A stretch of 64,000 nt of DNA. It comes from Podospora comata. Its lineage: Eukaryota; Ascomycota; Sordariomycetes; Sordariales; Podosporaceae. The stretch lies in contig CP071493.1 in NCBI GenBank assembly GCA_017354895.1, forward strand, positions 4,278,001 to 4,342,000, read 5' to 3'. The notes under the pieces were generated by a model that was not told the DNA's origin, did no database searches, and was given only the letters and a program-made list of their open reading frames with translations. Below are positions 12,344 to 23,488 of this stretch, in pieces (the stretch's first letter is position 1; each line of letters opens with the position of its first letter). Position numbers and translations under genes: made by a program.

Positions 12344-12962
12344 TCCGTACCTATTTCGAGCGGGTGAGCAAGATGCACGGTTGAAATTAAATGCCCTCTG
12401 ACCTCGGTATTCCTTATGAAACCTCTTCCTTATATTTATCGAAATGTGGATCGAAGCAAGAAAGAGGTTATCAAAGAGTGTGTGATGGACCCTCTCTACG
12501 TCATCGATTTCGATCAGAAAAGACCCAGGGTGATAGGCAAACGGAAGGTACTTGCAAAGGAGTGGTAGTAAAACAGATTTAACTGCCAGCTACCGAACGA
12601 AAGTGTACAACGATATAACGGATGAATACAAGCAGAGCAGATGCCATGAACCATAGGGTCAACGTTCACAAGTCATAGTGCACCTCATGTTCGCGGTTAT
12701 CAGCCATGACCTTCAGCAAGTCAGGGGTGCCTTAGCGTTGTGAGCTTCCCCACGGCTTCCAAAGCCCCTAGCGCCTTGGCACAAACCCCCCACCTCCATC
12801 GTCTGGCGGGACGAAGCGATGCCCGATTTGGATGCGCGTTCGACGCAAGTGTTCGCGTTCTCCAGAAATTGTTAACCACCATACTGGCTTGGCCATACCA
12901 TCGCCATCACCATCGCCATCAGACGTAACCCCTGGGGAGGAACTCTCATACGACATTCCAAC
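12344..12962. other. Divergent intergenic region (AIG1-like / WD40-cyclophilin)
   Basis: Upstream region of two divergent genes. No supported coding exon or repeat seen. Confidence 0.35.
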
Positions 12963-14967
12963 ATGGCGGACAACACCAACTATGAGGACTTGAAGTCCAA
13001 CAAGCGCAGCCATGCAGAATTCACAGAAAATGATGGTTCCGGTGAGTGTTGCCCTATTTATTTTCCACAGCCACTGCTTCCTTTGCGCTTGCTAACAGTG
13101 TCTTTCAGATAGCTCTTCAGACGATGACATGGGACCGCAGTTGCCGTCCGCCTCAGCGCCCAAAAAGAAGCGCCGTGTTCTGCCATACGAAAAGCTCTAC
13201 ATCTCAGCCCTCCCCAAGTCGACACGTTACTCCAAGTCCCTGATGCACAAAGAGCAGTTGGCATTTCTCACCATGACACCTCTGACCGAGTTCCTCATAA
13301 CATCGTCTGTGGATGGCGTAGTCAAGTTCTGGAAGAAGGTCGCCGACGGCATCGAGTTCGTGAAGGAGTTCAAGGCCCACCAGGGGGAGATCCGCTCTGT
13401 TTCGACCAGCGTAGATGGGAGGAGTTTTGCAACTGCCGGCCCCGACAAGACGGTGAAGCTGTTCGATGTCATGACATTTGATCTGTTAGCTGTTATCCAG
13501 CTAGAGTATGTGCCGCGGTGTGTATGCTGGGTTCACAAGAAAGGTGCTTCTCTTCCTCTGCTAGCCATATCCGATGATAGCCAAAAGCCTGGCATCCACA
13601 TCTACGACGGACGGGGTGAAAACCTGACCCCTATTCATACCATCACCGGTCTTCACCGCAGCCCCATCTCCCTGATGGCTTTCAACGACCATTACGACTG
13701 CGTAATATCGGCCGATGAGGGAGGCATGATTGAATACTGGCAGCCCGGAGGATCTTATCAAAAGCCTGACAACGTCTTTGAGTACAAGAGCTCAACGAAT
13801 CTGTTTGACTTCAAGAAAGCAAAATCCATACCGACCTCGCTCACGCTATCGCCAGATGGGAGTCGCTTCGCCACAATATCCTTCCCTGACAGGAAAATCC
13901 GCCTCTTCAACTTTTCCTCAGCCAAGCTTCAACGCACCTATGATGAGTCCCTTCAGGTCATTGAGGAAATGCAACAAGCTGGAACAGCGATACAGAAACT
14001 TGATCCAGTCGAATTTGGTCGCCGGTTAGCAACGGAACGGGAAATCGAATCCCCGGCTCTCCGCGACAAATTCAACCTCATCTTCGATGAATCTGGTCAC
14101 TTTCTCCTCTATGGCTCTTACCTGGGTGTCAAGGTGCTCAACACATTCACAAATAAAGTGGTAAAAGTGTACGGCCGGGAGGAACATTATCGTCCACTAG
14201 CACTGGCCCTCTACCAGGGCCAGCCTCAGAAGAAGGGGGTCACTACGGTAGCCATGGCGGCATCCAGCAACCCGCTTCTTCAAGAATCCGAAACAAGGGA
14301 TCCCATATTGATCACCACGGGCGTGGGCAAGGTCCGGTTTTACATGTTCACCAATGACGAGGAATTCTCCAAGTCAACCAGAGATGTTCAAAACGAGAAA
14401 CCCACGATTCTAGGGGCAAAAAAGACGGAGCAAAAGAAGGCCGCCGAGACGGGCACATCGGCGGTCATCCACACCACATACGGTGATATTCATATTCGAC
14501 TCTTCCCGGATGCAGCTCCCAAGGCCGTGGAGAACTTCGCGACGCATTCAAAACGCGGCTACTACAACAACACCATCTTCCATCGTGTGATTCGTAAGTT
14601 TATGATTCAGGGTGGTGACCCTCTGGGAGATGGAACCGGTGGTGAAAGTATCTGGGGGAGAGAGTTCGAGGATGAATTTAGCACATTGAAACACGACAAG
14701 CCATACACGGTTAGTATGGCGAATGCTGGCCCCAATACCAACGGGAGCCAGTTCTTTATCACCACTGAGAAAACAGTATGTTGTAATGCAACCCCTTTCT
14801 TTTGGCAAATTGGTACTGACTGAAGACAGCCATGGCTTGATAACAAGCACACGATATTTGGACGCGCCGTTCAAGGTCTTGATGTCATCCACAGGATCGA
14901 GAATGTCAAGACCTACAAAGAGAAACCAGCGGAGGACATCAAGATTGTCAATATTGACATTTCGTAG
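12963..14967 (+). CDS. WD40-repeat cyclophilin, PPWD1 type
   Basis: Nuclear peptidyl-prolyl cis-trans isomerase with N-terminal WD40 propeller, the family of human PPWD1, a late-spliceosome component. Exons 12963..13041, 13109..14775 and 14830..14967 give 627 residues (human 646). After an acidic start with a KKKRRV basic motif come WD-like blades such as [37 protein letters not shown] and [20 protein letters not shown]. The C-terminal cyclophilin domain (about 470-627) has [33 protein letters not shown] with the catalytic Arg, NGSQFFITT, and a Trp in [11 protein letters not shown], the position that confers cyclosporin binding in classical cyclophilins. Convergent with the FMN oxidase. Confidence 0.95.
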
Positions 14968-15053
14968 CACCATGGGCAGGAATGAGCCAGCGGCTGAATG
15001 AATGTGAATTGCCGATCGGCCCATGAGGAGCGGCACCTTTTGTATTCACCTGC

Positions 15054-16693
15054 CTAGAGCGATGTTTTGACATCACCGCTGTAGCTTATCTTTCTGAGCA
15101 TGCTCCTGTTGAGCTCACCCACCGTTTGCACCCCGAGCAGTCCCATAGACTGGTCCACGTCAGCCAAAAGTGAAGCCAGCACATGCTTGGCTCCCTCTGT
15201 CCCTGCAATTCCAAGACCATATATCACCGGTCTGCCAACCAGGACCGCCTTTGCCCCCAAGGCCAGTGCTTTCAGAACATCCACCCCTGTACGGATTCCA
15301 GAGTCGAACATGACAGTCAAGCGGTCCCCAACGGCGTCTACAATTTCTGGGAGCATCTCCAAACTAGACACCGCCCCATCCAGCTGCCTCCCTCCGTGAT
15401 TGCTCACGATAATCCCGTCAACTCCACTTCTCGCCGCCAACACTGCATCCTCCACGCTCAGCACCCCCTTGAGCACAATCGGCCTGTCCCCCCACAATTT
15501 TCTCAAGGTGGCAAGGTCCTCCCACTTGTGCGCGTGCCCCGAGAAGACCTCCCAGGCCCAGTACCGGCTCGCAGCAATGATGTTGTCCTCCACCTGGGCC
15601 TCGTTTTCGCCGGTGCTAAACTTGTCAGAAAACTTCTGCCGAAACACCGAGTCACTGAATCCGAGGGCATTGCCCTCCCCGACGGCAAAGGGGAGGAACC
15701 CTGTGTCGAGGTCGAGGGGCCGCCAGGCCATGGTGAAGGTGTCCAGTGTTACGACCAAGACCTCACAGCCAGCTACCCGGGCTCGAGAGAGCAAAGAGGC
15801 GGTGATGTCATCATCGACGGGCCAGTAGAGTTGGAACCACCTGGACGGCTTGGGATCAGGGACTAGGGTGGAAGCGGACGAGGTTGGCGGTCTGGCTGGT
15901 CCTGGGTCTTTTCCTTCTGCTGATGCTGATGCTGATGCTGCCGTTGCGGGATCATCCGCCGGCGCCGGTGGGGCGGGCTCTTCTGTTTCTGGTGAGGGCG
16001 GGCTGGGGCCTCCTGTGTCCTCTAGAGCCGCGACGATCTCCTCTAGGGGGGTGCTGGATGCGGTGCTGTAGATGAATGGGACGTTGAGGGCGGCGCAGGC
16101 TTTGGCGACGCCGGTTTCTGCGTCGGGGTGGTAGGCTGATTGCACGCCGATGGGGGCCATGAGGACGGGGGAGTCTGGTGTCTTTTGTTAGCTGATGTTG
16201 TTTTTCTTCTGCCTTGGTCTCATGAAAATCCCATCGCTGTGGTGTGTGAAGAATGAGAATACATACCATATGTCTTGCCAAACAGCTTCACACTTAGATT
16301 GCGAGGCAGTGTGTCTCGCAACATACGGGGTATGACCTTCCACTGCCGGAAAGCCAGCCGGTTGGCGTGCATCGTCGCTTGCTCGCCTGCCCCTCCGAAC
16401 ACATAGTTGAATCCCTGGGGGCTCATCGCCTCCCGGGCTTGCTGTTCAAGTTTGTTGGGATCGGTGGTGGTGACGGGCTTCTTCCCCGCCGTGAGGGCTT
16501 GAAAGTAAATGTCGATTTGGTACTGGCCATAGGGGATCTTGTTGCTGTTGCTGGCGACGACAGTGGTGGTGGTGTTGTCGTTGTTAGTAGGGGCGGTGGA
16601 GCGTGGTGTCTTCTCATCTCTTATGTTAGCGTTCAGGTTGTTTAAGTTGGGTCTGTCGGCTTCGTCGCCGGTGCTAGATCTGGGACGGTTCAT
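15054..16693 (-). CDS. FMN-dependent alpha-hydroxy-acid oxidase (lactate 2-monooxygenase-like)
   Basis: Flavoenzyme of the (S)-2-hydroxy-acid oxidase/L-lactate dehydrogenase family. Exons 16267..16693 and 15054..16174 encode 515 residues. The first 50 residues are Asn/Thr-rich. The TIM barrel begins near SPVLMAPIGVQSAYHPD, with FIYSTASS, RWFQLYWP, VTLDTF, VLKGVLSVEDA, the catalytic SNHGGRQLDG, and the FMN-phosphate region DSGIRTGVDVLKALALGAKAV split by VGRP. The long, unusual middle with WRPLDLDTGFLPF resembles lactate 2-monooxygenase rather than glycolate oxidase; substrate is inferred. A low-complexity Pro/Ala/Ser insert at about residues 197-253 sits inside the barrel. A 3' splice site-like sequence just before the ATG suggests a 5' UTR intron. 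Confidence 0.9.
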
Positions 16694-17151
16694 CTTGAAT
16701 CGGGGCTGCAAAAACAAATTTGGGTATCACGAGTGCGCTTTTCAGTGTAAATGAACGGAGACATGAAGAGTAGAAAATGAAGCCGCCTTGACTTCCCCGC
16801 ACAGCTAGCTACCCACTCGCTATTCTTTGAGATGCTAATGCCAATGGTGGTAAATTGTGGGGGCATTTGGAGTAGGATCAACATAGTCTACGGTGTCATA
16901 CACACACATCCAGAACTAATTCAGCATTAGTTTGCCACATCCTGTTGAAGAAATTGTCCTGATCGTTTTATTGTTATCATCGCTGCCCCTTTCGCAAGCG
17001 GTGCGAGAACGTCTGCTCTCTACCTGGGAATCAAAACGAACCAAAACGCCAAACAGATGCATTACCTCTTACATCAATAGACCGCCAACTTGACAAAGCT
17101 CAGCGCTCAAAAACACATCCCTTATTGGATGTCATTTCTATCAGTCTCCCC
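16694..17151. other. Intergenic region
   Basis: Upstream of the FMN oxidase and 3' flank of the nucleoporin gene, both leftward. Nothing else seen. Confidence 0.35.
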
Positions 17152-20086
17152 TCATGGTTTGATAGACCAAAGCTCCCTCGACCTATGAACAGTTAGCATG
17201 AGACCTACAGATCGAAACACTGCGGGAAGCAGAACAGAGGAGAACATACCATCCAAGCTCGCGGTGTTTTTTGCTGCTCTTGCCTTTGCTCTCAGCCGTA
17301 GACACAGCCAGCGCCTTGCTGCAGGCTGCAAAAGACTCTAGAAGCTCCTTCATCCTCCCAGACTTGATGAACTCCTGAGCTATGTTTGAGTCCTTCTCGG
17401 CAATCAGAGCAGCCAAGTCCATGCATTCCATGAAGTTGTCGCGCGAAACGGCGCCGCCGGCAAAATGGAGGGTGCTGATGTATGCGATAACTGTCTCGGG
17501 AATATAGGCCTCGCGGAGGTCCTGAAAGTCGTTGTCGACTTCATTGCTGACCATCAACCAGTTGTTCAGCACCGGCTGCATACAGTTCTTAACATTGCGC
17601 ACGTCGCCAACGGCCTGAGTCCACATTTCGCGCGCAGGGGGGTGGGATGGACTATAGTGATCATAGTTAGCAAGGTCGGTGTTGCATCAATAGTAGACGT
17701 GGGCTGGGTACATACTCTCTGCTGAGACCAGCCATGGAAGCCAATGTCTCCATTGAGTCCAGTGCTCGGACGAGACATTCAAGTTCCCATAGGTTTCTGA
17801 CAACATTCAGAAGCCTGTCTCTACTGACGCCACACTCTTGAAGGAAGGCTTCACTGAAATCGTGATTAGCGACCTCATCAAACCACCCGTGGGCATCATC
17901 TTGATTTTGGTCCACAAAGGTGATGAAGGTCAACTTCTCCATGGCGATGTATCGCCCGGAAACACGGACGCTGAGGGCGCGGGCAGCACGCAAGTCGGCC
18001 CGTTCTACGGAGGGTTAATATCCATTTGGGCAACTGAAAATTAGTGGAGGAATAACTTACTGAAGAAGTACTTGTAAACCCGGATGGCGTAGGTGCATGT
18101 CTCCAAGAACAGCCCCGGGACCATTATGAGCCACTCCAGAGTGCGGATGAGTTCTTCGCTTTCTCCCTCCATGTCGTTGGAGTCATCCCCGATGAAATCC
18201 GGTCGAACAATTCTACCATATTTCAGTGTGGCCGGCCCCTCTTCCAGAATCTTGAAGTGACCCTTTACATCGCATCGAACCGACTTGTCGTTGACATCGT
18301 TCAGGTAGATAAGGGGCAACTTTCGACCAAACTCCTTTATGTCGACTCCCAACTTGGTCATGATGATCAGCTGGTGCTCACGGGGTTCATCGCCCACAAT
18401 GTGAATGAGATTTCTGCCTAGCACCTCGTATAGACGGTCCTCGTGGAGTTTGGAGCAGTACAGGGGAACAAGCTCCTCAAGGTTGGCGAGTCGAAGGTAG
18501 CTGACGTAGGAGGTAAGAATGTTCTCCTGGGCGTGACGAATTGCCTTGTGGCCGCTTTCTTTCTTGGAGTCACTGAGCCTATCCAGGGTGTTGACGATGA
18601 TGAGGACATGAGCCAATGTCCTCAACCCGTCGTAATCGCCCAGCCCAACGTACTTCTTTTCGTTGATGTGCTCCGAAATGGGGAAGTTGATCTCTGGGAT
18701 CAGCTTTGACTTTGCCCTGGCATTCGCCTTCTTGGAAAGCACAACACCTTGATGGAATAGATACCGGCCCAGGTCGTTGGCAACAATGGCGGCTTGGAGC
18801 GACTTGGGAGTCCCCAGAGCCTCGTTGCTATTCTTCGGATCGTTCTCCAAACTGGCCACGAGGCGCTTCGCAACTGTGGCCGGCTCACCGTGGTAAACAA
18901 CAGCGTTGAAGGCCGGAAAACGCGCAGCGATCTCTACCAAGTCCTTGCCGCCCTTCTTCATCAAGAAAATGTCGAACTGTGTCCTGAGAAGAGCGTTGTA
19001 GTGGGCGAAAAGCTTATCATCCCACGATTTGCACACCTTGTCAACGCTCTCAAGATCGCCAGCAAGAAGTCCATAGACGGCCCGATCGTATTCGCTTGTT
19101 CCCCCATCATGAGCAGCTGCATAGCACATCCTTCTCCAGAGCACGAGCGAGCCTGGCTCAAAGTCAAATTGTTCTTCATCTTGGGGATTTGAAAGTGGCA
19201 GCGGCGCGATTGTAGCTGCTCTCCACAGTTCCGTCCTCTCTGCGCACCAGTCCCGTATCTCAGACATGGAGTACCCCCGGCGTAGCATCTCAAAGCATCC
19301 CAGCCAGATGGCCCGCTCGAAAAACTCGTCCTGCGGCTCTAACTTTCGGTCTTGGCGTGTGACGGCGTCTGGATCGAGCTGGGTAACGAGAATATTTGAG
19401 CCAAGGTGGGATTGGGAAGTGGCAGCATTAGGGTCAAGCACACCCTGGTACCCATTGACACTCTTCTGTAGCTTGATCTTGTGGCGTGTATGAAGCCAGC
19501 CATGTGCCAGGATGTCGCCCCTCTCGGCGTTGTGTTGGAGCTCGCTGACAACCACATCGACTGGTGGTCCGTGAGTGGCGCTGTTCTGCAACCACTCCAA
19601 CACGATCTTCCTCTCTCTGGCCACAGAGTCGGTGATCAGAAACTCCTCCCACCATTCTCTCCGCGACTGGGGCACCGGATTCCTGCCGTTCTTTTCCTCG
19701 GCGAGCTCTGAATCTTGGTAACGGAAAGGCAGTATGCGCCGTAAGAGATCCCAGGTTTGTGCCTCCTCCTCTGCCCGTCGCACCTCCTCAGTGCTGACAG
19801 AAAAATGGCCTTCTTCAACTTCGTCCACATCCAGATCCACCGAGCCTGGTCTTTGCCAAACAGCGCCCCGATTTCGTCCTCCCGCCTGACTTGCTTGCAA
19901 CCTGTCTACTCTGTTCCGTGCATAGTTGTAGTAGGAATCGAGCAGTTTGAAGATTTGTTCGCGTTTCTCAGAGTTTGACCTGCCTCTCAGATCGGTGTTG
20001 TAGCGGTCCAGTTCAGCAGCGAAAAAATCGACGTCGTTCCCGACTCGGACGGTGCTATGGCGGTAGGTAGACTCGAGGTCGGTCAT
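17152..20086 (-). CDS. NUP84: Nuclear pore Y-complex nucleoporin Nup84/Nup107
   Basis: Structural alpha-helical scaffold protein of the nuclear pore Y (Nup84/Nup107) complex. Exons 18061..20086, 17716..18004, 17250..17651 and 17152..17182 give 915 residues. The start MTDLESTYRHS fits an otherwise open frame. Family landmarks are WDLLRRILPFR, the helical block with FFERAIWLGCFEMLRRGY, YDRAVYGLLAGDLESVDKVC, YCSKLHEDRLYEVLGRNL, and the C-terminal half with LRAARALSVR, WELECLVRALDSMETLA and EMWTQAVGDVR. The last exon adds ten residues ending LWSIKP. The splice at 18061/18004 uses the second of two acceptors; the first breaks the frame. Confidence 0.95.
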
Positions 20087-21027
20087 TTCGCGGTGTGACG
20101 ATTCTGCGCACTCAAGTTAGATGAAATACAGGAATTGCATCATGGAGAAGGGTTCTGACCTCGAAGTCGACTCTCCGAGCTAGCCCGGGAGCTTTCCTGG
20201 GAGATGGATGGAAAATTCTATCGAGCGGGTGCTGTCAGCAACGTTTCAACCAGCTCGAGATTGAACACATGGAATTGCTCACAAATCCAGGCGCCATGAC
20301 GCCGATGGGATAATGAAGTTGAAATAATACAACGCAAGAGTCTCTGATTCACACAGTCTTGCCCAGTCTGCGAATGGCCGTGGCTTCGTCTTACTGTGGT
20401 CTGTTGTGAGCAGTGAGGTGGATCTTGCGCAAACAGTCTGAAAGTCTATTGCATCGTATGCTCAATGTTGGGCGTTGACTGAATTTTCTGTTCAGCGCCG
20501 GGGTCAATTGGTGGTTTCGGAGAGATGGCGGCAGTAATGTGTTGGTAATCTACCTATCTTCCTGGAGGGTGGGTATCGATGGTGGTGGTCCTTTGAGCTG
20601 TTGGACGCGGTCGCGTCAATGCCGTTCGAAAAATCGGGCTTGAGAGCAGAGTCGAAGCCCTGGAGAGTGAGCTCCCCGGTTATTAGGCTGCCAAGCTTCT
20701 TGAGCCAGACTCTCAGTATAAGCACGGACCGTATAAGGACTCTAGCTTCGCGCTCGCCCTGGGCCCCACCCAACTCAGCGAACTAGAAAAAGCTTTTGCG
20801 ATTGGAAAATTTTGGACTTTTCCTCTTTTCTTCTTCATGTCTTTGGCATTCGTCTTAGAGTCTCGGAACAAGGCCTCAGTTCTTGTTCAGGTCCACGCGG
20901 CCTCTCGCGCGCTCAACGATCGCCTAGAGTAAATATGCACTCTCCTCATAAGTTACCTGCACCTTCACAGGGCGTTCAGGTGGACGCATTGGATGTGTGA
21001 TACATTTTGATATCTTGACCATTTGTA
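20087..21027. other. Intergenic region between NUP84 and CMC4
   Basis: Leftward promoter of NUP84. An open stretch at 20504-20790 (minus strand) has a good acceptor-like TTTTTCTAG at its 5' end, but no family match or start exon could be found, so no gene is called. Confidence 0.35.
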
Positions 21028-21461
21028 TTATTGCTTCGCCTTCTCCCTCTGCTTCATCTTCAGCCTCAACAAGCTCGCCTTCGGGCAGCTAACCGTGGTT
21101 GCCTCGTCGCCGTTCTTTTTGTAGAATGCCTGGCAACATGCGTAGAGGGCATCGACATATCTTGTACACTTGGCTTCGTCAAATCCATTCCGCGTCAAAC
21201 AATCTGTGATGCCTGTGAGCTACAATGGTTTACCAGGCCGTGAGCCTCAACTACACGTTACATAGCCTGCTCACTTTGTATGGCGCACTGGCTTTTAGTC
21301 AGCATATGTCCTCTTTCAACCACTCCCATGTGATGGGAGAGTCAGACGTACCGCGCGTGGGTGGCATGGAGGATCAGTTTGGAGATCTCTTTCAAGCGCC
21401 TGCAGTTTGGAACGTCAACATCCGCCTTTCTAGAATTTCGAGAGTAAGGCAGCCCGACCAT
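21028..21461 (-). CDS. CMC4: Twin CX9C mitochondrial protein Cmc4
   Basis: Small intermembrane-space protein imported by the Mia40 disulfide relay. Exons 21352..21399 (16 codons), 21275..21287 (13 bases) and 21028..21203 join in frame to PPCHPRACAIQNCL, then CTRYVDALYACC and the C-terminal CPKASLLRLKMKQREK, which closely recalls yeast Cmc4. Cysteines are spaced as twin CX9C (13/23 and 34/44 in the 79-residue model), with the extra CC of Cmc4. The start is the weak point: the only ATG that fits is 21459..21461 as a three-base exon followed by a GTCGGG donor and the acceptor CTGCAG at 21400; a different first exon further upstream is possible. The middle exon of 13 bases explains why ordinary ORF calling misses the gene. 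Confidence 0.8.
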
Positions 21462-22347
21462 CTTAAGAGATATGGTGCCGTGTTCGCGGGGCTATAAGGG
21501 TTTGGTATTCAAAGAACGCTTCAGGTGTTCGGTGTAGGGTTGCCAGTTTGGCGAACAGCATCAGCGTGGTTCCTAATCCTTAAGTAGAGTGGAAACAATG
21601 ATGTCAGGATCCCTGTCATAAATCAAAGAGCCGCTAGCTGTCCGCTGTGAGACAGCGGACCATGGCACTTTGGGAACCATATGTAGAACCCCCAACTCGC
21701 CGATCCCTTCTGGATTATTGTACTTCTGGAGAGTTTTTCTGCTTGAATAAAAAGCCCCTACTAGGTAGGGTTGATGTTATGTCTTGCTTGGGCTTTCCTT
21801 CCCGCCCGTCATTTAACCCCAAAACCTTAATTCAACTTGAGCCCCACCAAGCCTCTGCCTAGCTGCAACAACCTCCCCCCGCAAACGAACCGCCACATCC
21901 CGCCCTTTGTCGCCAGCGTCAGTTCACAGTGCAGCTTTCCGATTACTTCCTCTCCTCCACAGTACTCATCTCCCCCTTCTTCCAAACCATCGATCACTGA
22001 AAGGTTCACATCCCCTAGGTGAATCCCAAATCGGCCGCGACACTCCGCTCAGGTACGTCGTAAGCGCTTCCTCTGCCCCTCCATCCCGTAGGCGACATCG
22101 CGCCCAGGGCAGCTCCCGTTCCTCTCCAGGCACAGGCACCCCTAGGCACGCGCGCTTCCCATCTCCCGAAGTCGCCCATTATCTGCAACTCGCCCCTCCG
22201 AGCAGCCTACTTCTCTTCCACTCACTTCCGCACAATCCGAGTTGCCACAGCCCAACAAAGACATTTTTCGAATCAAAAAGGGCTAATTTCCCACGCTCAC
22301 AGCTCACCTTCTCACCGACGACAACCAACCCCTCTCAAGAATTCGCA
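21462..22347. promoter_or_regulatory. Divergent region (CMC4 / SUMO) with long SUMO leader
   Basis: Upstream of two divergent genes. From about 21840 to the SUMO ATG the rightward strand is strongly C/T-rich, as in a long fungal 5' leader. No coding exon is supported. Confidence 0.4.
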
Positions 22348-22762
22348 ATGGCCGACGCTGCGGAGAACGGTTCCCCTGGCCAGGGCCCCGATGTCCCCCA
22401 GGGTGGCAGCGAGCACCTTAACATCAAGGTGACCGACAACAACAACGAGGTCTTCTTCAAGATCAAACGAAGCACCAAGCTGGAGAAGCTGATGACTGCC
22501 TTCTGCGAACGCCAGGGTAAGACCATCCAGTCGGTCAGGTTTCTCTTCGAAGGCCAGCGTGTCCAGCCTTCCGACACCCCAGATACGGTATGTTTGTTTG
22601 CCCCTGGACGCTTCAGGCTTTTCATGCTCTTCGTCCATTGCAGTTATACTTGGGGCAGGGCAGTTCACTAATCGATTTGGTCTACGTTGGTTTTAGCTCG
22701 AAATGCAGGATGGGGACACTCTCGAGGTTCACCAGGAACAAGTCGGTGGTGGTGGTCTCTAG
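22348..22762 (+). CDS. SMT3: SUMO (small ubiquitin-like modifier) precursor
   Basis: Ubiquitin-like protein conjugated to lysines of target proteins, mainly nuclear. Exons 22348..22587 and 22697..22762 encode 101 residues. After an acidic, Gly-rich flexible tail comes the beta-grasp domain: HLNIKVTDNNNEVFFKIKRS, TKLEKLMTAFCERQG, VRFLFEGQRVQ and DTLEVHQEQVGGGGL. The conjugation di-glycine is within VGGGG and a single Leu remains to be removed by a Ulp protease. The splice follows PSDTPDT, where many ascomycete SUMO genes also have an intron. Confidence 0.97.
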
Positions 22763-23488
22763 ACATCCAAGAAAGCCTTTCTTCCCCGATCCTTTTGGGA
22801 TTGTGAGGCACTGCAAACTGGGAAAATCGTCTGGACATGTCTTGACCTCATATAAGTGGGCGGTAGATTTCCATAATGAGTCAGCGGAGCGAAGGAGAGC
22901 ATTGGCATTCATGGCTTAACAGTGGTCACAGTCGTTGGTGCACAGGCACAGTACCAATGAGGTGGGAACAAGTCAACATCGGATGGGATGGATGGGGTTA
23001 TCTTGGGCGGCCCGGTCTTGATGAAGGCAGAGATGATTGTCGTCTCTGGCTATTGCGATGTTCTTTTTGCCAGTGGAAGGATTCTGATTCTGGCGCATTT
23101 CGGGGCGTAGTACTATGACACAATTTACGGAAAGTCAACTTTGCAATAATTCTGATCTTTTTGCTGCTGATTTTGTGACTGCGAAGTTCTGCTTGTGCAG
23201 TACAACAATCGCGTTGCTCCTCCTGAATGTAAAAAGTGAGAAAGAATTCATGTTAGCGATTTTGCATAGTCAATAACGCCAGATCCAGGTACAGACTTTG
23301 ATTTATTATGGCTTCCTCCGTTAAAACCCCAAGCCCCATTCCAACACAAAAATAGACAGATAGATGCTTGACCCGCTCACTGTATTCAAGTAAGCCATGC
23401 AACAAAACAGCAAAAACATGATTCATCGGTCATGATCATCATGTAACCATAAAAGGGCACCCATCACACCCATGGATGCAATCAATCC
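22763..23488. other. Convergent 3' region (SUMO / LIM protein)
   Basis: Holds the 3' flanks of two convergent genes. Reading frames here are short and without family features. Confidence 0.35.
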
